A stretch of 64,000 bases of DNA from Oligella sp050920755 (GTDB lineage Bacteria; Pseudomonadota; Gammaproteobacteria; Burkholderiales; Burkholderiaceae_B), in the NCBI RefSeq assembly GCF_050920755.1, contig NZ_CP158480.1:1-64000 (forward strand). The letters are read 5' to 3'. The notes beneath the pieces are model-generated. The model saw nothing but the letters and a program-made list of their open reading frames with translations. It had not been told where the DNA came from and ran no database searches. Each line of letters starts with the position of its first letter. The first letter of the stretch is position 1. Shown one piece after another: positions 47,819 to 57,500 of the stretch. The translations under genes and the position numbers were made by a program.

Positions 47819-48880
47819 ATGAATGAAAACGAAAAGAAATTAAGCTATCCCTTTGGCGAGGATTTGCCGCAAGAGGGTTATGCCATTGAAGTGGCGCCGG
47901 GTCTGAAGTGGATTCGTTTACCTTTACCCTTTGCGCTTGACCATATAAATTGTTGGTTGATTGCTGATGAATATGAGGGTCAAAAGGGCTGGGCCATAGT
48001 TGATTGCGGGATTAATAAGCCCGTGGTGCGAGAGGTTTGGGAAAAAGTCTTTGCCAATGAATTGGACGGTTTGCCGATTGTTCGCGTGATTGTGACGCAT
48101 ATGCATCCTGATCATGTCGGTTTGGCCGGTTGGCACTGTAGTCGCTGGAATGTGTCTTTGTGGATGAGCATGACTGATTATTTTGTTGCTCGTTGCTGGA
48201 CCATGGATACCAAGGGTGCCGGTACCGGTGGTCAGGGAGCGGTGGAACACTTTGCGCGTCACGGTCTTTTGGATAAGGAATCGCAGCAAAAGATTCTGGA
48301 GCGCGCAAACTACTATCCCGGCTTAGTCTATCCGCCGCCAAGCAGCTTTAATCGCTTAATTGATGATCGTGTAATTGATATCGGTGGTCATGCCTGGAAG
48401 TTAATCAGTGGCTATGGTCATGCGCCCGAGCATATCAGTTTATATTGTGAAGACTTAGCGGTGCTGATTTCGGGCGATATGCTGTTGCCGCGTATTTCAA
48501 CCAATGTCAGTGTGTTTGATTTTGAACCGGAGGCGAATCCCTTACCCCTGTATTTGAATTCCGTGGTTAAGTTCTTGGAATTGCCGGATGATACTTTGGT
48601 TTTACCGTCCCATGGTAGGCCCTTTAAGGGGATTAAGGAGCGTGTCAGTCAGCAATTAGCCCACCACGAGGATCGTCTGCAAGAGGTGTTGGATTTGTGT
48701 GCTGAACCGACCTGTGCGGCTGAGGTGGTGCCTAAAATGTTTAAGCGTCAATTGGATTTGCATCAATTAACTTTTGCCATGGGTGAGGCCTTGGCGCATT
48801 TACAAGCCTTGTATTTTGAGGGTAAATTAAGCCGCTCAGCGGATAGTCTGGGTGTTTTACGCTACCAAAAGGTTGAATAG
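47819..48880 (+). CDS. MBL-fold metallohydrolase
   Basis: The protein has the metallo-beta-lactamase metal motif THMHPDHVG (near residue 95), later ligands at SGYGHAPEH and ISGDMLLP, and a final His in LPSHGRPF. These bind a dinuclear metal for hydrolysis, commonly of thioesters or lactones. The start is set at ATG 47819 behind GGAGAGGAGA, giving about 353 aa; the longer frame from 47762 is less likely. It is divergent from liuR and may share its control, but its substrate is unknown. The 3' end overlaps lysE by 24 nt. Confidence 0.87.
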   Translation: MNENEKKLSYPFGEDLPQEGYAIEVAPGLKWIRLPLPFALDHINCWLIADEYEGQKGWAIVDCGINKPVVREVWEKVFANELDGLPIVRVIVTHMHPDHVGLAGWHCSRWNVSLWMSMTDYFVARCWTMDTKGAGTGGQGAVEHFARHGLLDKESQQKILERANYYPGLVYPPPSSFNRLIDDRVIDIGGHAWKLISGYGHAPEHISLYCEDLAVLISGDMLLPRISTNVSVFDFEPEANPLPLYLNSVVKFLELPDDTLVLPSHGRPFKGIKERVSQQLAHHEDRLQEVLDLCAEPTCAAEVVPKMFKRQLDLHQLTFAMGEALAHLQALYFEGKLSRSADSLGVLRYQKVE

Positions 48881-49486
48881 TAAATAGGCTGCCAGTATAA
48901 AGAGGATGCTTGCGCTCAATCGATTAAAAATGATTTGAGCGCGAGCAGACTGCTTTAACCATGGTCCTAAACGATCGGCAAAAACACTGATTGTCCCAAA
49001 GACCAGCATTGTTGCCAGGATCATTAGAATAGCCAATTGTGTGTACTGTCGGCCGATATAGCCATTTTCCACCTGAATAAAGGGTTGGGTAAATGATAGG
49101 AAAAAGAGTATCACCTTAGGGTTACTGAGATTCATCAAGACACCGCGCAAATAGGCTTGTCGCGGCTTCAACATATCACCGCCGGATTGCGTTTGCGTGA
49201 CTGCGCCTGCATTAAACAGTAAATAGGATAAATACAATAAATAGCAGGCTCCAAAGGCATTAATCAACTGATACACAAAGTGATAGCGATCGATCAGTTC
49301 GGTTGCGCCCACTGCCACAATCCCGGTATGTACGACTAAGCCGGAGCATAAACCAAGTATTAACATAAAGCCGATACGCCACCCCTGACGCAAGGATTGC
49401 GCCATCACATATAAATTATCCGGTCCGGGTAAAAGCGCCAGTAAAACAGCAGCCAGAAAAAAAGAGAGAGCGGAGCTAAGGGTCAT
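48857..49486 (-). CDS. LysE/RhtB-family amino acid exporter
   Basis: The protein of about 209 aa has roughly six hydrophobic segments and the family signature LLPGPDNLYVMAQSLRQGWRIG at its N-terminus and LSNPKVILFFLSFTQPF in the middle. It exports amino acids or derivatives such as homoserine, threonine or leucine across the inner membrane; which one is not readable. The start is set at the ATG at 49484-49486; a TTG 6 nt upstream also opens the frame. No convincing Shine-Dalgarno is seen. It is divergent from metC. Confidence 0.88.
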   Translation of the reverse strand: MTLSSALSFFLAAVLLALLPGPDNLYVMAQSLRQGWRIGFMLILGLCSGLVVHTGIVAVGATELIDRYHFVYQLINAFGACYLLYLSYLLFNAGAVTQTQSGGDMLKPRQAYLRGVLMNLSNPKVILFFLSFTQPFIQVENGYIGRQYTQLAILMILATMLVFGTISVFADRLGPWLKQSARAQIIFNRLSASILFILAAYLLFNLLVA

Positions 49487-49588
49487 GATCAAAGGGATAT
49501 TGGTTAATACGCTTCAAAAGTATAGAATGAATGAAGGCTCATCGTATCTACAGAGCGTAAGTTTTTAGAATTTCGGAGTATAGACCAC

Positions 49589-50797
49589 ATGAAAAAGACC
49601 CATAGTTTAGTCACTCGTCTCCAGCATCTGGGCACCATGCCTTGTGATGCGGATAATCCGGTTGCTTCCGTTGCGACCCCGTCGATGCGTACCAGTACGG
49701 TGCGCTTTCACAGCTTGGACCAGCTGGATCATACGGAATCCCTCAGAGCACAGGGTGAGCGCGCCATGAGTTACGGTCGCATGGGTTTACAAACACATGC
49801 AGATTTGGAGCAGATTTTCGTTGCTTTGGAAAATGGCGATCGTTGCTTTTTGGCTTCTTCCGGCGTGGCGGCGATTAGCATGACCCTATTGTCATTGCTT
49901 AGCCAAGGCGACCATATGGTGTGCACGGACAATGTTTACGGTCCGGTACGTTCACTGGATGAGACGATTTTACAACGCATGGGTATCCGCACCACGTATG
50001 TGGGCGGTCATGATTATGCGGCGATTGAAGCGGCAATTACGCCCAACACCAAGATCCTATACGCCGAATCACCCGGTTCATTACTATTGGAAATGCTGGA
50101 TTTCCGGGCCTTATCCGAAATTGTTGAAAAGCACCACCTGATTTTTGTGGTGGACAACACATGGGGTAGTGGCTTGATTTATAGTCCCTTAGATTTGGGT
50201 GCGGATATTTCGATTATCGCCGGTACCAAATATGTCGGTGGTCACTCGGATTTAATGTTGGGTGCCGTGGTAGTAAAAGGCGCCGAGTTGGGGGCGAGGA
50301 TTGATAAAAACCAATATGCTTTGGGTTACTCCATTAGTGCCGATGACGCCTGGTTAGCGATTCGAGGCGTGCGTACCATGCCGATTCGCATGAAGCAGCA
50401 TGCGGAAAATGCGCTTCAGGTCTGTGAGTTTTTGGCCTCCTTGGATGCTACCGTCGCCATTTATCACCCGGCTTATGCAGGTGATAAGCATCATGATTTA
50501 TGGCAACGTGATTGCAAGGGTTCTAATGGCTTATTGTCGGTAGCGTTTAAGGGCAGTCGTGAGCAGACGCGAGCTTTTGTGGATGCTTTGGAAGTCTTCT
50601 ATATCGGCTATTCATGGGGCGGTTTCGAGAGTTTGGTGCAGTGGGTGCGACCGCAAGGCTTAGTGCATCACTCCTATGCCTCAGACGAGCTGCGTTCGGG
50701 CGAGCATCAATTGATTCGCCTGCATGTGGGCTTAGAGGATGTGAATGATCTGATCGCCGACTTACAGCAGGCCTATGAAAAGGCTTTCAGCGCTTAG
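49589..50797 (+). CDS. metC: Cystathionine beta-lyase (Cys/Met-metabolism PLP enzyme)
   Basis: This PLP enzyme cleaves cystathionine to homocysteine for methionine synthesis. The 402-aa protein has YGRMGLQTHADLE, the ASSGVAAI phosphate-cup region, the Asp of VVDNTWGSG and the PLP Lys in GTKYVGGHSD. The C-terminus has WGGFESL and IRLHVGLED, as in MetC. Transsulfuration enzymes of this fold are similar, so a related lyase or sulfhydrylase is possible but less likely. A weak terminator (50833-50865) follows. Confidence 0.9.
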   Translation: MKKTHSLVTRLQHLGTMPCDADNPVASVATPSMRTSTVRFHSLDQLDHTESLRAQGERAMSYGRMGLQTHADLEQIFVALENGDRCFLASSGVAAISMTLLSLLSQGDHMVCTDNVYGPVRSLDETILQRMGIRTTYVGGHDYAAIEAAITPNTKILYAESPGSLLLEMLDFRALSEIVEKHHLIFVVDNTWGSGLIYSPLDLGADISIIAGTKYVGGHSDLMLGAVVVKGAELGARIDKNQYALGYSISADDAWLAIRGVRTMPIRMKQHAENALQVCEFLASLDATVAIYHPAYAGDKHHDLWQRDCKGSNGLLSVAFKGSREQTRAFVDALEVFYIGYSWGGFESLVQWVRPQGLVHHSYASDELRSGEHQLIRLHVGLEDVNDLIADLQQAYEKAFSA

Positions 50798-50832
50798 TTT
50801 GGCTTTGCCGGGGGTTGAGTTGATGGAAAATA

Positions 50833-50865
50833 AAAGGGCTCACATCGGAAGAGGATGGACCCTTT
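50833..50865. terminator. Weak hairpin between metC and dsbA
   Basis: AAAGGG (50833-50838) pairs with CCCTTT (50860-50865), with imperfect inner pairing, between convergent genes. Confidence 0.5.
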
Positions 50866-50899
50866 GATTGGGAGAATCGAGGAGTAAATCGCAATTTAA

Positions 50900-51526
50900 T
50901 TACTTCTCGGCAAGCACTTTAGCCAGTAGCTCTTGAGCTTGCTGAATACTGCTTTCATAGGTACCGGTCATTGAGGGAGAAGTTAAATAACGACCGTCAA
51001 TACCAATGGAGGGAGTGCCCTGAACGCCATAGCTATCAGTAAGTTTACGTGCATTGCGAGCTTTATGATTAACACCGAAAGAGCTCATGGCTGAGCTGAT
51101 AGCTTCCTTATCAATTCCTTGCTTAACCGCCCAATCAACTAAAGCATCCTCAGTAAAAATACGTTGGCGCTCTTTGTGAATCGCATCAAATAGTGGTAAA
51201 TGTAAATCTAAACGTCCTAAGGCTTCAATCGCATAGTAAAATTTTTGTGTGGGCTCCATGGCGGCATTAAAAGCCACCGGAACATGTATCATCACGGCTT
51301 TATCGTCAAGATTTTTTTCCCAATCGCTCATCATCGGTGCGATAGCGGCACAATGGCTACATGTATAGGAGAAAAAATCCAACACCTCGGCCTTGTCACC
51401 GCTATCAGTGGTTAAAGGCTTTGGAAATGTCACGTAAGGCCGGCCTTGTTGAGCCAAAGCAGCGGGGGTCGCAAAGCTTGCGCTTAATAAGGCGGTGACT
51501 AAAAATTTATTTGATAATTTAATCAT
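50900..51526 (-). CDS. dsbA: Thiol:disulfide oxidoreductase DsbA
   Basis: DsbA introduces disulfides into exported proteins. The 208-aa precursor has a Sec signal peptide (cleavage near AALA), the active site SYTCSHCAAIAP (CSHC near residue 56) and the cis-Pro loop GVQGTPSIGIDG. The active site is CSHC rather than the CPHC of E. coli. It follows argS and the SPOR protein, the usual order in Burkholderiales. The periplasmic disulfides of ProX and the TonB receptor loops are potential clients. Confidence 0.94.
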   Translation of the reverse strand: MIKLSNKFLVTALLSASFATPAALAQQGRPYVTFPKPLTTDSGDKAEVLDFFSYTCSHCAAIAPMMSDWEKNLDDKAVMIHVPVAFNAAMEPTQKFYYAIEALGRLDLHLPLFDAIHKERQRIFTEDALVDWAVKQGIDKEAISSAMSSFGVNHKARNARKLTDSYGVQGTPSIGIDGRYLTSPSMTGTYESSIQQAQELLAKVLAEK

Positions 51527-51625
51527 CTTGAACTAAATCCTTAGACTGTGTTAATTCACGGGTTTCTATTCAGTTAAGGCTAATGACTCTTGCCACCGTC
51601 AAAAGTTCCTCAGCTGAGGTTTCAC

Positions 51626-52714
51626 TTACTGCACCGGATGAAGCTTTAATTTAGCGGCTTCCAATGATTTTCGGGTTTGATTTAAGGCATTGCTCGTGGT
51701 GTAGGGGCCAATACGTACGCGATAAACCGTTTTATTATTGACTAAGGCTTTGTGTACGGCGGCACTGCTATGACCTAATAGAAGCAACTGCGCACGCACG
51801 GCATCGGCATCGTTTTCCGATTGATAAGGGGCTGTTTGTAAGTAAAAAGGTCGTTGCTCTGTAGGTGCCGGACTTAAGCTAAGCTTTGATTCAGGCGCAC
51901 TAGCTGTGGGCTTTGCGTTGGTAGCAGCTTTTGCGTTCGTATTGGCGGCGGTGGTTGCGGGAGAGCCGGCGGCGATATTACTCGTACTGCGCTCGGTGGG
52001 TATGGTTTTAAGCAAAGCACCGAGGTGATCCGCTTCTTCTTTGGCTTTGGCTGGCGCGGTCTTGGGGGCGCCGGCCGGTGCAGCCTTTTGAGGGCGCTCA
52101 TTTTGTGCAATTAAGCTACCGATGGGATCCTCAGTAATGCGTGGCTGCGGTTGCTTGGTTTCGCCGGCTGCTCTACTTGGCGCCTTAGGGGGCGGGGTAG
52201 TTGTAGCCGCCGTCGAACGCTCCGGTGCCGCTTTGCCGGGCGCTGGTGTTGCAGGCGCTTGTTCTGCTAAAGGTTTGGTTGTGATGACGGAAGAAGGCGT
52301 CTGTGCCGCTGCCGGCTTAGTAGGCGCTTTGGTCATGCGTGGCTCTGTGGATGGCTTAGGCTCAAGCACCGGCGCGGGGCTCGGCTTAGAGTCGGACGAT
52401 GCGCCGGCTTCGGCGACGCCGGTTTGTGTTTCAGTAGGTGAAATGGGTGCCTTAGTTGACTGAGTCTCGTTCGGTTTGGGAGGCAAAGGATTCAACAAAT
52501 GCGGTTGATTGGGTGTGTGTGCGTAATTGGCCGTCGTACCCTTGGATAAACTCGCATCCTGTCGAATAAAAATCGCATAAAAAAGTATGGCAACAGCCAA
52601 GCCCGCAATCATGCCCATGGCGATAAAGGAGGAACTACTGCGTCCTGAATTCACCGGGGCTCGGCTACGTGAAGAAGTGGTTTTTCTTACGGTGCGTTTA
52701 CGAGGTGCTGCCAT
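51626..52714 (-). CDS. SPOR-domain envelope protein (FtsN-like)
   Basis: The 362-aa protein has a basic cytoplasmic tail, one TM helix (about 30-48), a long Pro/Ala/Thr/Lys-rich linker (about 60-285) and a C-terminal SPOR domain (about 288-360, RPFYLQTAPYQSENDADAVRAQL and VYRVRIGPYTTSNAL). SPOR domains bind denuded septal peptidoglycan, so it probably acts in cell division, as FtsN does. It lies 25 nt after argS and 99 nt before dsbA. Confidence 0.88.
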   Translation of the reverse strand: MAAPRKRTVRKTTSSRSRAPVNSGRSSSSFIAMGMIAGLAVAILFYAIFIRQDASLSKGTTANYAHTPNQPHLLNPLPPKPNETQSTKAPISPTETQTGVAEAGASSDSKPSPAPVLEPKPSTEPRMTKAPTKPAAAQTPSSVITTKPLAEQAPATPAPGKAAPERSTAATTTPPPKAPSRAAGETKQPQPRITEDPIGSLIAQNERPQKAAPAGAPKTAPAKAKEEADHLGALLKTIPTERSTSNIAAGSPATTAANTNAKAATNAKPTASAPESKLSLSPAPTEQRPFYLQTAPYQSENDADAVRAQLLLLGHSSAAVHKALVNNKTVYRVRIGPYTTSNALNQTRKSLEAAKLKLHPVQ

Positions 52715-52739
52715 AATTTATCGTATTTTGATTTTAAAA

Positions 52740-54425
52740 CTACATTTGCTCAGGTGCGCTGACGCCGAGTAAATCTAAACCATTTGCAATGACTTGTCTG
52801 GTCGCATCAGCCAGACTTAAACGAGCCAGTTTCAGCGCTTCATCCTCAACCATGATACGTTCGGCATTATACCAAGAGTGAAAATCGGCTGCGCAATCAA
52901 TGAGCCAGAATACCAAGTGGTGCGGTGCCAATTCGCGTGCCGCCATTTCTACTAAATTAGGTAGTTCGGATAAGCGTTTTAAAAGCGTTATTTCACTAGG
53001 GGCGGTCAACAGACTGAAATCGGCTTCTGCTAAACGAGGGGTCAAATCTGCGCTGTCACGTAATAGCTTACAAATACGTGCATGCGCGTATTGTACGTAG
53101 AAAACAGGATTTTCCTCGTTTTTGGATAGGGCCAAATCAATATCAAAAGTAAACTCGGTGTCGGCGCGTCTTTGAATTAAGAAGAAGCGTACCGCATCCT
53201 GACCCACCCAATCAATCAGATCGCGCATGGTTACATAACTACCGGCACGCTTGGAGATTTTAACCTCTTCGCCGCCGCGCATTACTCGAACCATTTTGTG
53301 CAGAATATAGGCCGGGTAGTCCTTGGGAATATCTAATTTTAAGCCCTGCAAGCCGGCACGAACTCGCGCAACTGTACCGTGGTGATCACTGCCCTGTACG
53401 TTAATAGCCTGCTTGTAGCCGCGCTCCCACTTACTGCGGTGATACGCTACATCCGGCAGGAAGTAGGTATAGGAACCGTCGGATTTACGCATCACGCGGT
53501 CTTTATCATCACCGGTACCCAGTTCAGTGGTTTTTAACCAAAGTGCGCCGTCTTTTTCATAAACGTAGCCATTTTCCGTGAGAATATTAACGGTTTGTTC
53601 AACCTTACCCTCGGTGTAGAGTGAGCTCTCCAGATAGTATTCATCAAAGAATAAATTAAAGGCTTGTAAATCAAGATCCTGTTCGCGGCGTAAATAAGCC
53701 ACGGCAAAACGACGAATATCATCCAAATCATTGACATCGCCACCGGCACTGATGTCCTTGCCATCAGCCGTGACGGTTTTTTTAGCGATAAAATCATTGG
53801 CAATATCGACAATATAATCACCGCGATAGCCGTCCTCAGGATAGCTTTCATTCTCCGGATTAATACCGCGAGCACGTGCTTGAACACTTAGTGCGAGCGC
53901 ATTAATTTGGTTACCGGCGTCATTGTAGTAGAACTCACGATGAACATCGGCACCATTTGCCGTAAATAAGCGGCAAATACAGTCACCCAGTGCCGCTTGA
54001 CGAGCATGACCTACGTGCAAAGGACCGGTAGGGTTGGCGGAAACGAACTCCACCATGACTTTTTGTTGCGCTTGGCTTTGGGAATGGCCGTATTGCTCTT
54101 TTTCCGCTTGGATCTTTTGAATCACTGCCCAAAGCGTCTCAGGCTTCAGTCTGAAGTTGATAAAACCGGGACCGGCAATTTCAGCACTTGCCAGAATGCT
54201 TTGCGCTTCAGGGTGAGCGCTTAAGGCATCACAAATTTCCTGCGCTAATTCGCGAGGATTACGCTTTGCCGGCTTTGCTAATTGCATGGCAATATTTGTG
54301 GCAATATCGCCATGCTCAGCCTGCTTAGGGCGCTCAAGTTTGACCTGCGCCCGATTGTCGGGAACCAGTTGATTCACCGTTTCCTGAATTAAATAACTAA
54401 GTTTTTGTTGGAGCTCTGGGAGCAT
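52740..54425 (-). CDS. argS: Arginyl-tRNA synthetase
   Basis: This class I synthetase charges tRNA-Arg. The start is set at ATG 54425 (protein MLPELQQKLSYLI, about 561 aa), because the frame upstream of it is not family-like. The HIGH-type motif is HVGH in ANPTGPLHVGHARQAALGD, the KMSKS-like motif is KISKRAGSYV, and the C-terminal DALR anticodon-binding domain is present (VFYVQYAHARICKLLRD; final LGVSAPEQM). A perfect hairpin sits 12 nt upstream of the ATG. Confidence 0.95.
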   Translation of the reverse strand: MLPELQQKLSYLIQETVNQLVPDNRAQVKLERPKQAEHGDIATNIAMQLAKPAKRNPRELAQEICDALSAHPEAQSILASAEIAGPGFINFRLKPETLWAVIQKIQAEKEQYGHSQSQAQQKVMVEFVSANPTGPLHVGHARQAALGDCICRLFTANGADVHREFYYNDAGNQINALALSVQARARGINPENESYPEDGYRGDYIVDIANDFIAKKTVTADGKDISAGGDVNDLDDIRRFAVAYLRREQDLDLQAFNLFFDEYYLESSLYTEGKVEQTVNILTENGYVYEKDGALWLKTTELGTGDDKDRVMRKSDGSYTYFLPDVAYHRSKWERGYKQAINVQGSDHHGTVARVRAGLQGLKLDIPKDYPAYILHKMVRVMRGGEEVKISKRAGSYVTMRDLIDWVGQDAVRFFLIQRRADTEFTFDIDLALSKNEENPVFYVQYAHARICKLLRDSADLTPRLAEADFSLLTAPSEITLLKRLSELPNLVEMAARELAPHHLVFWLIDCAADFHSWYNAERIMVEDEALKLARLSLADATRQVIANGLDLLGVSAPEQM

Positions 54426-54437
54426 AGATATCTCTAC

Positions 54438-54470
54438 TTGTATTGCTACCCGGGGTGGGTAGCAATACAA
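54438..54470 (-). promoter_or_regulatory. Hairpin at the argS 5' end / rhs 3' end
   Basis: A perfect 14-bp inverted repeat TTGTATTGCTACCC and its complement has a 5-nt GC-rich loop. It follows the rhs stop by 74 nt and precedes the argS ATG by only 12 nt, so it can terminate rhs and would also lie in any argS leader that starts upstream. A candidate promoter for argS lies at about 54488-54515 (TTACAC, 16 bp, TAATTT on the minus strand). Confidence 0.65.
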
Positions 54471-54544
54471 ACAATAAATAAGGGTTAAAAAATTATCGCA
54501 TAAAAATCAATGTGTAATGATAGCATGAAGGGCGGCATTTACGG

Positions 54545-57500
54545 CTACGGCTCGAGGACTTTGAGTGAAGACTCCCACTTGATAGTATCTTTTAAAAATG
54601 TAAGGTATTCACCGGCTTTGACTCTGGCTATAATGCGGGGAGCGCCGTTGGTCATGACCGTATATTCATTTTCCGGGTCGATTAAAAACTCAAGTGATTT
54701 GTTGTGTTCAACCCTTACTCGACCTCCGATGTGCTCTGCACTGCGTTGGTGACGTATAAAGCCTCCCGTATCAGAGTGCACTTCTCTATCAAATATACGC
54801 CACCTTCTTTGTGTAAGAGAATACTCGAATGAGTCGGTTATATGTATAAGTGGATTTTTTATTGTATCCAATTGCCATTGAGTTAGGGAATTCAAGTCTT
54901 TTAGAAGAACATCATTTTCTTTTGCCTGATCGTACATCCAGTTTAGAGGAATTTTGGACAAGTCACCATAGGTATCTTTTTTGGGGTTACCTGTTGCATT
55001 GATGTCGCTTTCAAAGATAGCGCCCCCGATGTCGGAGTGAACGCCTAAGAAACCCTGTTCAATAACATTGTCGGGCTTATTTTCAAAGAATGAAGTCAGG
55101 GGGAATAAGAATCTATGCTCATTAAGTGCAACGGCATGAGCATAAGTAGCCCAAGCCGGGGATACGCTATAGTTGAAGTTACTATTGGAAAAACCTAGGG
55201 CACCAAATTGATGCACAGTATCAAATAAACCCACAAAGCGTAAGTTTAAACACGCTTGTACTTGTTGCTGACCGGCAGGAAGCCATTTGGCTGTGTAATT
55301 AAAGTAATCATCGTTTGTATATTCAGCGATCTTATTGGCAAATATACTGGCTAGGGCGGCACCTCTGGAGAATCCGGATAAATCGATATTAATGTAATTA
55401 TCCATTAATGGCCCTTTTTTAGCGTTTTTTGTGATTTCATCAATTAATAGCATCCATTGCATATTCAACACATAAGGCGCCATAGAGCCAAAGAGTGTGT
55501 CCCGTGTCGTGTTAGCAATCGATCTCGGTACCTTCCACTCTAAAAGTTTAAGCGCTGCTTCTCGTTGGTAAATGGGGTGAAGGTTTGCTGTATGTGTTTT
55601 TGCCATTTCAGCCTCAAAAGTCCGCATATGCTGAGTAACCTTATTATTGGACTCTTTTGTTCCTAAACCTTCAATGTAGTGCATAGGGCCGTCATCATAG
55701 AGTTGACCAAGCTTATAGGCATTGGTTTGTGAGCTTGGGGTGTTGGTGGTGCCGTCAAAGACAAACATCAGTAAGCCCAAAGGGTCGATAAATTGCCGAG
55801 GGTTTTGATAGGCGTAGCCGAAAACATCGTTGCCGGCAACGGGGCCTATGGGATCGGGCTCCAGATAGTGGCCGACTTCGGGGTCATAATTTCTATATAT
55901 ATTTTGATGTAGACCGGTTTCTGCATCATAATATTGACCCGGTAGACGTAAATTAAATTCAATCGCTTCAATAATGGGCTGACTTTTACCAAAGGCTTCA
56001 TTATCCGCAAGCCATACCGCTTTTTGATTCTCGTCAGTGACTAAAAACGGCTGCCCGCTACCATCGCTATGAATAAAGTAGAGTTGCCCCTTTTCATTTG
56101 CCGTGTAATCAATTAGCGCGACCGGTAAGTATCCGTCATAGACGTAGCGTCGGCTAATATAGGTTTTTTCGTTCCAGTTGTTGCCATAGTTTGTATCCGT
56201 TCTGGTGGCCGGCACAAACGCTTCAGCAACTAACTGCTGATTTAAGTAATAGTATTGCGTTTCACCTTGAGATGTAGTTTTGCTAATGCGTTGTTTTAAA
56301 CCGTCATAAGCATAGGTAGCCAGTATTTCTTCACCCTTTCGTACCTCCTTAAGCAAATTTCTCTCATCATATATCAGGCTCAAACCGTCCATTTTTTGTA
56401 TAAAGCCGGCGCGATCCCTTTTGACATTTTTGATAATCAAAGCCTTTCGTTTTTCTTTGTTATCTCCTTCCGTAATAGTATGTATTTGTTGACGGGCATA
56501 GGAGGCACCACCGGGTTGCCAAGCATAAAAGTTTGTTTTAGTTTCATGACGTTGGGAATTTTCCTGCTGCGTATCCGAACGCATCAGTTGTCCAAAGCCA
56601 TTAAATTCAAATTGAGTATATTTATTGATATTTAAATCATCAGATAAATGATGCTCGGCAGCGAGTAAGCCGTTATCACGGTAATAACGAATTTCTCGCC
56701 AGTAGGGGCTTTGTTCTCCCTCTTTAAGCAGTTCCAAGCGAACGCTATTTTTGATAAATGATGGATTTTTGCGAGCTTGGCTTTTTAGCTGATTACCGTA
56801 TTTGCGCTCATATTTACTTAAGCGTTGATAGAGTAATTTAGGTTCTTCTTGAGTGTCGGCATCCGCGGCTTGCCAATAAATGCCGTTTAATTCTCGATCA
56901 AGATCATAGTGATAATAAAGAGTGCCGTTTTCCGGTAAGTAGTGTTCAACAATTCGGTTTTGAGTATGAACATTGAAGAGGTCCTTCATTTGATTTTCGG
57001 CACGGCTGGACCATCTACGTCTGGTGCTGTAATCAATGTTTTGTGAGAATTTTTTGATGGTGATTAATTTCTTATCATTTTCACCTTGGAGCATAAAACG
57101 ACTAGTATTTGCTTTTTTTATAAATTCACTTGGCATATTGATGTCGTAGTATTTAGCACCCAATAAGCGACCATAATTTATAGCGATGCTATTACGCGGT
57201 TTGCTGTAGTCCTTACGCATCAAAAAATGCGTTCCATTCGCATAATTCTTATACTTAGGATACAAAGTATCCGGGTCTATCTCATAAAAAGTCTTACCCG
57301 TATATAAACTACTCCAAGCATAAGGCTTACCGTCCTTATCATAGAAAATCTTTAAGCCGGGCCAACCGCGATGGGCTACGTCAATGCTTTCGATATGATT
57401 GTCCTCAGCATTGCGTTTAAGCTTAATATGATTGACGGCGGTGATGTAGCCGGCCTCATTGTATTGAATATCGGTGCCGGGGGTGGGGCATTTAAAGCAT

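Noticed and set aside
52122..52463. Gly/Ala/Val-rich frame on the + strand
   Set aside because: It is the antisense of the Pro/Ala-rich linker of the SPOR protein; composition is a mirror effect.
54438..54470. Hairpin considered as the end of a mobile element
   Set aside because: No transposase or matching terminal repeat is found at the other side of the RHS gene.
54510..54752. An 80-aa frame on the + strand beside the RHS toxin, considered as an immunity gene
   Set aside because: It lies mostly antisense to the toxin C-terminus, has no good ribosome-binding site and no recognisable features; it behaves as a shadow frame.
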